From Candidatus Cloacimonadota bacterium (GTDB lineage: Bacteria > Cloacimonadota > Cloacimonadia > Cloacimonadales > TCS61): DNA of 5,106 nt. Below the pieces are notes generated by a model that saw only the letters and a list, made by a program, of their open reading frames with translations, did not search any database and was not told the DNA's origin. Every line of letters starts with the position of its first letter. Positions within the stretch are counted from its first letter, which is position 1. The translations under genes and the position numbers were made by a program. Shown here in pieces: positions 1 to 4,300 of the stretch. Location of the stretch: NCBI GenBank assembly GCA_027064945.1, contig JAMOPB010000491.1, forward strand, positions 1 through 5,106. Reading direction: 5' to 3'.

Positions 1-2
1 AA

Positions 3-131
3 AATAGCAATATGTTGAATTGGAATCTGAAAGATAAGCATAAGCAAACAGTAAATTCAGGGATCTATTTTTATAATTGTAAACTTTCGAATAAGAAAAA
101 TATTCCAGGTAAAATTGTGGTTATCCAATAA
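3..131 (+). CDS. C-terminal end of a probable secreted protein with FlgD-like / T9SS sorting domain (5' part outside window)
   Basis: An open frame enters from the left edge and ends with TAA at 129-131, giving 42 visible residues. The fragment has an early Trp (WNLKD), a central NSGIYFYNCKL block and a terminal GKIVVIQ. This is the usual pattern of FlgD-like Ig / type A C-terminal sorting domains: W-D/N-G/L-K, then SGIYFY, then a hydrophobic GK-[IM]-V-[VL]-I end. In the FCB group such tails direct proteins through the type IX secretion system to the cell surface or outside, where the tail is usually removed. The main domain of the protein is not in the window, so its function is unknown. It converges on the minus-strand MBL gene with 2 bp between the two stops. 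The frame and stop are seen directly; the family call rests on a short stretch. Confidence 0.6.
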   Translation, partial: NSNMLNWNLKDKHKQTVNSGIYFYNCKLSNKKNIPGKIVVIQ

Positions 132-133
132 GT

Positions 134-967
134 TTATTTTATTTGAATATATTTTCTTTGATAATCATGGCTAAAAATAAGATAACCGTTATGCTTAGCA
201 AGCTCATTTATAATTGATTGTTTTGCTGTGATGGTTTTTGCCCTGTGAATGTCTGCAGCGGCTGTTACCACTAAATTCTTATGTAATTCCAAGGCAAATA
301 AATCTGAAGCAAAACAAGCCATAAAAGCATTTATATGAATTTTGATTATTTGTAATCCAAGTGAATGTCCACCAACTAATTCCAACGAAATAAAATTATT
401 AAGTTTGAAATTGCCGTTAAGCAACATAAGATTATCGGATTTTTCCAATAGTGCTAAATCTTTTTTGAAATGATATGATCTCTTGTTGATAAAATCGGGA
501 TTTTTAGCAATATCCCATTCTTTTTTCTGGATGATATGAGTAGCGTTTGGGAAAGTAAGTTTCTTTTTGTCCTCAGAGAGCGAAACAATGCCACCGGCGT
601 GATCAAAATGCAAATGAGATAATATTACATAATCAATATCTTCCGGCTTAATATTCATTTTTCCCAAATTTCTGATTAATTTGAAATCTGAAATGCTAAA
701 TATTTTTTTCTGTTGCCGGGAAAGTTTGTTTCCAAAACCTGTATCAATGAGGATTTTTTTTTGGGGAGTTTGTATGAGTAAAGTGTTTGTATCGAAGAGG
801 ATTTTGTTTTCAGAATCGGAAGTGTAGAATTTTTCCCAAAGAGTTTTGGGCATAATACCAAAAGCAGCTCCGCCGTCACCTTTCCAAGTACCGGCGGAGA
901 TAATATCGATTTTAGTTTCTGCCAGGTTTAGCAGATTTGTTATTTCTCGGTTGTTTTTTTTTCGCAT
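134..967 (-). CDS. MBL-fold metallo-hydrolase, YtnP/AiiA-like lactonase branch
   Basis: This 277-residue cytoplasmic protein has no signal peptide or membrane segment. It carries the full dinuclear metal site of the metallo-beta-lactamase fold: SHLHFDH at 117-123 (His118, His120, Asp122, His123), His201 in GGHSLG, Asp222 in FASD and His267 in FSHD. LLIQTP and ILIDTGFGNKL (63-82) form the usual first strands. The N-terminal block GGAAFGIMPKTLWEK (32-46) is typical of the YtnP-like group, whose studied members open the lactone ring of acyl-homoserine lactones. The family also includes many hydrolases of unknown substrate, so lactonase activity is inference. The only ATG before residue 39 is at 965-967, inside the jag 3' end (56-nt overlap). 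It has no Shine-Dalgarno (SD) sequence, so translation probably depends on jag. The domain proper begins near residue 19, so a later non-ATG start cannot be excluded. Confidence 0.85.
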   Translation of the reverse strand: MRKKNNREITNLLNLAETKIDIISAGTWKGDGGAAFGIMPKTLWEKFYTSDSENKILFDTNTLLIQTPQKKILIDTGFGNKLSRQQKKIFSISDFKLIRNLGKMNIKPEDIDYVILSHLHFDHAGGIVSLSEDKKKLTFPNATHIIQKKEWDIAKNPDFINKRSYHFKKDLALLEKSDNLMLLNGNFKLNNFISLELVGGHSLGLQIIKIHINAFMACFASDLFALELHKNLVVTAAADIHRAKTITAKQSIINELAKHNGYLIFSHDYQRKYIQIK

Positions 968-1586
968 TTGGCGGTAAAATTACAATGCGTTTGAATCTAC
1001 CATTTCCAACTGTCATTGTTTTCAATTTGCTTTCTTTTTCCACAAATTGATGAACCAAACGGCGATTTTCTGAACTAAGAGGTTCCAAAGTGATGCTACG
1101 ACCGCGTTCAATGACTTTGTCAATAATAGATTTTACTTTAATTAAAAGTGCTTCAACTCTGCGAGAACGATAGCCATCTACATCTACGCTAATACGTAAT
1201 TTTTTCTTTTCTACTTTGTTAATCATCTGGTTAAGAATGTGTTCAAAGCTATCTAAGAATTTCCCGTCCTTACCAATTAAAAAACCGGCGTTTTGAACGT
1301 TTCCAATATCTACTTTGTAAACATTATTAACTAATGAGACAGTTATTTCGGCATTTGCAACACCGCTTCTTAGTAATAATCCTTCTGTGAATTCTTTGAT
1401 TTTTTCTTCTACATCAGGTACTAAGAATTTGATTTTTGTTGGCTTTCCTCCAAATAGATTTAGGAAGCCATTTGAACCTTCTTCTACAACCTCGAATTTA
1501 AAATCGTCTAATTGAAGGTTGTTTTCTGCCATAAATTCAGAAATAATTTTTGAAGTCGATTTTCCTTGTTTCTCAATGATTTTCAT
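912..1586 (-). CDS. khpB: KhpB/Jag RNA-binding protein (Jag-N, KH and R3H domains)
   Basis: The 224-residue product has the three Jag domains in order. The Jag-N domain spans about 1-55 and ends in VEEGSNGFLNLFGGKP (34-49). A type II KH domain at about 78-156 has the nucleic-acid-binding loop IGKDG (104-108). An R3H domain at about 160-205 has the signature Arg175-x3-His179 in ENRRLVHQ. A basic, probably disordered tail (206-224, AKKKQPRNNKSAKPGRN) follows. In Firmicutes, KhpB (EloR) pairs with the small KH protein KhpA, binds many RNAs and affects cell elongation and division; the role here is inferred from that family. The gene lies 75 nt after yidC, the usual order. The ATG is preceded by AAGGAA (1592-1597) at 5 nt, supporting this start. 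Its 3' end contains the start of the MBL gene and an A9 run. Confidence 0.93.
   Translation of the reverse strand: MKIIEKQGKSTSKIISEFMAENNLQLDDFKFEVVEEGSNGFLNLFGGKPTKIKFLVPDVEEKIKEFTEGLLLRSGVANAEITVSLVNNVYKVDIGNVQNAGFLIGKDGKFLDSFEHILNQMINKVEKKKLRISVDVDGYRSRRVEALLIKVKSIIDKVIERGRSITLEPLSSENRRLVHQFVEKESKLKTMTVGNGRFKRIVILPPNAKKKQPRNNKSAKPGRN
954..962 (-). repeat. A9 homopolymer (T9 on plus strand) in the jag/MBL overlap
   Basis: Nine A residues in the transcript lie five bases after the A of the MBL ATG and within codons 209-212 of jag (GCG AAA AAA AAA CAA). The MBL frame is +1 relative to jag. Loss of one A would fuse jag to the hydrolase, while gain of one A would end jag early at a nearby TAA and send the MBL start into the jag frame. 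The run is seen directly; any slippage is inference. Confidence 0.9.
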
Positions 1587-1603
1587 GTTTGTTCCTTGTC
1601 ATA

Positions 1604-1624
1604 TAAGAATTTTATAAATTCTTA
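1604..1624 (-). repeat. Perfect 9-bp A/T-rich inverted repeat in the jag leader
   Basis: TAAGAATTT at 1604-1612 and AAATTCTTA at 1616-1624 form a perfect 9-bp stem around a 3-nt loop. It lies 6 nt upstream of the jag AAGGAA ribosome binding site and 37 nt after the yidC stop. The stem has a single G-C pair, so it would be a weak hairpin, and no U tract follows in the transcript. It could be a weak attenuating or processing structure, an operator, or chance in AT-rich DNA. Confidence 0.45.
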
Positions 1625-1661
1625 CAAATTGATTTCTTTGTCTGTTTTGTTGTGTGCTTTC

Positions 1662-3335
1662 TTACTGAAATTTACGCTTGATAGACACTTGTTGTATGGT
1701 TCCGATAATTGAGAATACTGTCCAATAAAGTACCAATCCTGATGATAATGATTTAAAGAAAAACAACATCATTAATGGCATCATATACATCATCATACGC
1801 TGGCTTTGCATAGATGCTTTTTGTTGCTCTGTCATCTCTTCTACGTTATCATAGCTAGGAGCCATTAATTTTTGCTGAATGAACATAAATAATGCCATTG
1901 CAATTGGTAGAATATAGAATGGATCAGGTTCAGATAAATCCGGCAACCAAAGGAAATTGCTTTGGCGCAAATTAATTGAATATCGGAAAATTGGGTAAAT
2001 TGCAAATAAAATTGGCATTTGCAATAACATTGGAAGACATCCACCCATCGGGCTTACACCATGTTCTTTATAAAGAGCGCGAAGTTCATCGTTCATTTTC
2101 TTTGGATCATTTTTGTATTTCGCTTGTATCTCTTTCATCAGAGGATTAATTTTCTGCATCTTTGAAGTTGATTCAAAACTCTTATGAGTTAGTGGATATA
2201 AAACAGTTTTAAGCAAGATTGCAAAAATTATCACAGATAATCCCCAGCTTGGGATTAAACTATAGATAAAAAGGAAAAGCCAAAGGAAAATTTTACTAAG
2301 CCATTTCAAAAAACCGGGACCGGTTTCTACACAATTTTCTATTCCATTTGAGAATTGCTGTAGATTTTCGCTTATTAATGGTCCTATGTAAAGTTGATAA
2401 CTATGATGAAATTCATCTTTATCAACATTAACTTCAAGATTTGCAGCCGGAGTATCAATGTTTTTGAAAGCTTCGATCGCATCCATTTCAATTCTGCGTT
2501 CCGGAATTATAGCTTGAATGAAATATTTTGAACGTATTGCTGCCCAATCCAATTTCCCTTTTAGTATGAATTTTTCTTGCAATTTTTGCTTTTCATTAAT
2601 CTCTTTAAGAGTTTTCAAATTTGCAAGAGTAAATTTGTTATATTCATTATTTAATTGGAAATCTACTTGGTAGTCTCTACTTTTCATTTTCAAATAATTT
2701 TCAGTATCAGGAATTCCATCATCCATTTGAATTTTGTAACCATCTACAGCAGTAAAACCTTTCATCTCAATATTCATATCAAGAGTATATGCTAAGTCAG
2801 AAGGTTGATAAATTTTCCTAATAAAACCATCTTCAGTGCTATAGGTAAAAGTAAGCTTATTGTTATTAGGAGATAGTTCGGTTTCAAATACAATTTTAGA
2901 AAGATCTAATTTTTCTCCGTTGCGTTGATTTAATACAATGTTGAAAATTGTGCCGTCTTCAGGTATAAGATTAACAGGCGTAAGATCCTCTGTCTCTTTG
3001 TCTTTTGTAAAATATTCGCTTAATATTACATCTGTCAATAAACCACCAAGATTAGTGAACTTGTATGTGATATTATCTTTGTCGCGTTTAGTTGTTAATT
3101 CGATATTGTTATTAATCTCAATGTCAGAATTGGTAAGTTGTTCCGGAAGCTTAGCGGAATCTTCCACTTTTTGAATTTCATTAGTAGTTTGAGTATTTTC
3201 TGAAACGTTTTCAGTTTGCATTTGTGCTTTTTCTGCAGCAATTCTGGCTTCTGCTTTTGGTTTCCAGATAAATTCATTGCTGATCCAGAATACAGCTAAC
3301 ATCAAAAAAACTGCTAAAATTGTTCTTTTGTCCAT
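1662..3335 (-). CDS. yidC: Membrane protein insertase YidC (Oxa1 family)
   Basis: The 557-residue inner-membrane insertase integrates and folds membrane proteins, alone or with SecYEG. The Gram-negative layout is complete. TM1 is near 5-21, followed by a Gln/Glu-rich linker to about 65 and a large periplasmic beta-domain at about 70-320. The conserved five-helix Oxa1 core starts near 343. The cytoplasmic C1 hairpin (about 385-428) contains STSKMQKINPLMKEIQ and leads into VSPMGGCLPMLLQMPILFA. FYILPIAMALFMFIQQK and GLVLYWTVFSIIGTIQQ follow. The groove residue that is Arg in E. coli (VRGIMYP) is Lys376 here (LLKTVLYP), so the charge is kept. Residues 509-523 hold eight Met before the last helix. 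The C-terminus is short (IKRKFQ). AAGGAG (3340-3345), 4 nt before the ATG, fixes the start. Confidence 0.97.
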   Translation of the reverse strand: MDKRTILAVFLMLAVFWISNEFIWKPKAEARIAAEKAQMQTENVSENTQTTNEIQKVEDSAKLPEQLTNSDIEINNNIELTTKRDKDNITYKFTNLGGLLTDVILSEYFTKDKETEDLTPVNLIPEDGTIFNIVLNQRNGEKLDLSKIVFETELSPNNNKLTFTYSTEDGFIRKIYQPSDLAYTLDMNIEMKGFTAVDGYKIQMDDGIPDTENYLKMKSRDYQVDFQLNNEYNKFTLANLKTLKEINEKQKLQEKFILKGKLDWAAIRSKYFIQAIIPERRIEMDAIEAFKNIDTPAANLEVNVDKDEFHHSYQLYIGPLISENLQQFSNGIENCVETGPGFLKWLSKIFLWLFLFIYSLIPSWGLSVIIFAILLKTVLYPLTHKSFESTSKMQKINPLMKEIQAKYKNDPKKMNDELRALYKEHGVSPMGGCLPMLLQMPILFAIYPIFRYSINLRQSNFLWLPDLSEPDPFYILPIAMALFMFIQQKLMAPSYDNVEEMTEQQKASMQSQRMMMYMMPLMMLFFFKSLSSGLVLYWTVFSIIGTIQQVSIKRKFQ

Positions 3336-3339
3336 AATT

Positions 3340-3345
3340 CTCCTT
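3340..3345 (-). promoter_or_regulatory. Strong Shine-Dalgarno of yidC (AAGGAG)
   Basis: AAGGAG on the minus strand lies 4 nt before the yidC ATG (3333-3335) and directly abuts the inverted repeat at 3346-3368. It is the clearest ribosome binding site inside the cluster and shows that this organism uses anti-Shine-Dalgarno pairing, which is uncommon in typical Bacteroidota. Confidence 0.8.
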
Positions 3346-3368
3346 AGTAAATACTATTGATATTTACT
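3346..3368 (-). repeat. Perfect 8-bp inverted repeat abutting the yidC ribosome binding site
   Basis: AGTAAATA at 3346-3353 and TATTTACT at 3361-3368 form a perfect 8-bp dyad with a 7-nt spacer. It ends exactly where AAGGAG begins. As RNA it is weak, with one G-C pair. As DNA it could be an operator for a regulator acting on yidC-jag. The rest of the 87-bp yidD-yidC gap is very AT-rich and holds no gene. A TATAAT-like hexamer at 3398-3403 has no matching -35 box. Confidence 0.4.
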
Positions 3369-3422
3369 GTACTATTATTTAACGTAACAAAGTATTAATT
3401 ATAAATTAAAAATAAACTGTAT

Positions 3423-3641
3423 TTATGGTAGCGGATCATCTCCACCTGGATGGAATGGGTGGCATTTTGAAACCCTGAAAATAGACAGTTTTAGTGCTTT
3501 AAAAAAATTGTATTTTTGAAATGCTTGTAAAGAGTATTCACTACAAGTAGGTGTGAACCTACAAGTTGGAGGAAACATGGGAGAGATAAATCTCCTGTAT
3601 CCTTTTATTATATAAACCATTATATAGTTGAAAATTTTCAT
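3423..3641 (-). CDS. yidD: Membrane protein insertion efficiency factor YidD
   Basis: This 72-residue protein is the usual length for the YidD (DUF37) family, a small inner-membrane-associated factor that helps YidC insert proteins. An amphipathic N-terminal helix (1-17) precedes the core YRRFISP (15-21), CRFTPTCSEYS (27-37) and CHPFHPGGDDPLP (60-72). The three family cysteines (27, 33, 60) are present. Two small departures are visible: the usual glycines of the G-x-x-K-G step are replaced (KYNFFKA), and the common GGYDPVP end reads GGDDPLP. The gene starts 11 nt after the rnpA stop with only a weak GAG-like purine stretch upstream, so translation is probably coupled to rnpA. It is followed by yidC, its functional partner. 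Confidence 0.95.
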   Translation of the reverse strand: MKIFNYIMVYIIKGYRRFISPMFPPTCRFTPTCSEYSLQAFQKYNFFKALKLSIFRVSKCHPFHPGGDDPLP

Positions 3642-3652
3642 ATGCTCTATAA

Positions 3653-3994
3653 TTACATCTTTTTATTGATGTTTTGAAAAAATTTAGTTAAATCTTCTCG
3701 GATCTCATTCCAAGAAGCGATACCAGCTTTATGCTTTGCGATTATTACTATTTTTGCATTAACCGGTAACAAATTATTATTTTCCCTTAAAAAGGCTCTT
3801 ACTCTACGCTTCACTTTGTTTCTTTTTACAGCATTTCCAACTTTTTTACTGGCAATAATGCCAATCGCACTCTCAGGTTCTTTAATTTTATCAGGTTCGT
3901 TACGTTGGATTAAAAAAATAAAGAGAGTACCGGAAATTCGATAATTATTATTATATACTTCCCGGTATTCTCTAGTTGAAATTATCTTGCGCAT
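3653..3994 (-). CDS. rnpA: Ribonuclease P protein component RnpA
   Basis: The 113-residue basic protein subunit of RNase P works with the catalytic RNA (rnpB, not in this window) to remove 5' leaders from pre-tRNAs. The signature lies at about 45-71: GIIASKKVGNAVKRNKVKRR then VRAFLRE, containing the conserved RN-x-x-KRR basic helix that binds the RNA. The strand AKIVIIAKH (80-88) and the terminal helix with WNEIREDLTKFF (95-106) follow. The N-terminus is short: the common RL-K-K-x-x-[DE]-F segment appears as STREYREVY (6-14). The start is well fixed, because an in-frame TGA lies immediately before the ATG and no other Met occurs until residue 113. There is no Shine-Dalgarno; the ATG lies inside the rpmH 3' end (13-nt overlap), so translation is likely coupled. 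Confidence 0.95.
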   Translation of the reverse strand: MRKIISTREYREVYNNNYRISGTLFIFLIQRNEPDKIKEPESAIGIIASKKVGNAVKRNKVKRRVRAFLRENNNLLPVNAKIVIIAKHKAGIASWNEIREDLTKFFQNINKKM

Positions 3995-4134
3995 TCATCG
4001 CTAACTGTTAAGCGTACTCTTCCTTTAGCTCTTCTTCTTGCTAAAACCTTACGGCCAGCTTTAGTAGCCATTCTAGAACGAAATCCATGTTTGTTTCTTC
4101 TTTTTCTATTATGAGGTTGGTATGTTCTTTTCAT
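3982..4134 (-). CDS. rpmH: 50S ribosomal protein L34
   Basis: This 50-residue, very basic protein of the large ribosomal subunit starts MKRTYQPHNRKRRNKHGFRS and continues RMATKAGRKVLARRRAKGRV, the nearly invariant L34 pattern. It ends RLTVSDECAR. The length is slightly above the common 44-46 residues because of the VSDE-type tail. The ATG at 4132-4134 is preceded by AAAGGAG (4141-4147) at 6 nt, a strong site suited to a highly expressed gene. The stop TAA (3982-3984) lies inside rnpA. It is the first gene of the cluster, and a TTGACA-type promoter candidate lies about 80-110 nt upstream of the start. Confidence 0.97.
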   Translation of the reverse strand: MKRTYQPHNRKRRNKHGFRSRMATKAGRKVLARRRAKGRVRLTVSDECAR

Positions 4135-4140
4135 CTTTTT

Positions 4141-4147
4141 CTCCTTT
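4141..4147 (-). promoter_or_regulatory. Strong Shine-Dalgarno of rpmH (AAAGGAG)
   Basis: AAAGGAG lies 6 nt before the rpmH ATG (4132-4134). It is the best ribosome binding site in the window and marks the translational entry point of the rpmH-rnpA-yidD run, whose next two genes lack clear sites of their own. Confidence 0.8.
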
Positions 4148-4210
4148 CTCTATATTCAATTTATTTATTTTCACTTAAGTTCTTAGACAGACCATATTTA
4201 TCAAGGTTGT

Positions 4211-4241
4211 ACTAAACTGAATAGCACCCTTGCAGTGTCAA
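4211..4241 (-). promoter_or_regulatory. Candidate sigma-70-type promoter of the rpmH-rnpA-yidD-yidC-jag cluster
   Basis: On the minus strand a perfect TTGACA (4236-4241) is followed after 19 nt by TTTAGT (4211-4216), a 4/6 match to TATAAT. Transcription would start near 4203-4206 and give a leader of about 70 nt before the rpmH ATG. The -35 box is strong, but the spacing is long and the -10 weak. The location, in the only sizeable gap before rpmH, is right. I see no Bacteroidota-type TAnnTTTG box here. The rest of the 146-bp gap holds the rpmH Shine-Dalgarno and the stem-loop at the purA end. Confidence 0.4.
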
Positions 4242-4258
4242 GCACTTTGTTCTCTTAA

Positions 4259-4300
4259 CTCAACTATTTAGCGAAAGTTATCAGCGAAAAATAGTTTGAG
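4259..4300 (-). other. Stem-loop spanning the purA stop codon, with an internal heptamer repeat
   Basis: On the plus strand CTCAACTATTT (4259-4269) and AAATAGTTTGAG (4289-4300) are inverted repeats that pair over 11 bp with one bulged base. The 19-nt loop contains the purA TGA (4281-4283). The heptamer AGCGAAA occurs at 4270-4276 and again at 4283-4289, straddling loop and stem edge. In the purA transcript this gives a moderately strong hairpin, but no U tract follows, so it is not a standard intrinsic terminator. It may protect the 3' end, mark a processing site, or partly separate purA from rpmH transcription. Confidence 0.45.

Noticed and set aside
676..879. 67-codon minus-strand frame
   Set aside because: It is a shifted frame inside the hydrolase gene, which carries all the conserved metal ligands.
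2206..2214. Lys376 in place of the YidC groove Arg as a loss of function
   Set aside because: The positive charge is kept, and to my knowledge Lys occurs here in other YidC proteins of the Bacteroidota/Chlorobiota group, so it is probably a lineage feature.
2938..3174. 78-codon open frame on the plus strand
   Set aside because: It lies antisense within yidC, whose periplasmic domain is intact, and its translation shows no recognisable domain.
3095..3277. 60-codon minus-strand frame
   Set aside because: It is a shifted frame inside the yidC N-terminal region, with no homology signal.
3398..3403. TATAAT on the minus strand in the yidD-yidC gap as a separate yidC promoter
   Set aside because: The gap is extremely AT-rich, so the hexamer is expected by chance, and no plausible -35 box lies 16-19 nt upstream.
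4196..4205. TTATCAAGG as a possible DnaA box
   Set aside because: It matches only the TTAT start of TTATNCACA, and no cluster of such boxes is present.
4211..4235. Imperfect AAGG...CCTT dyad between purA and rpmH as an intrinsic terminator
   Set aside because: Pairing is interrupted by mismatches, no U tract follows, and it overlaps the candidate promoter.
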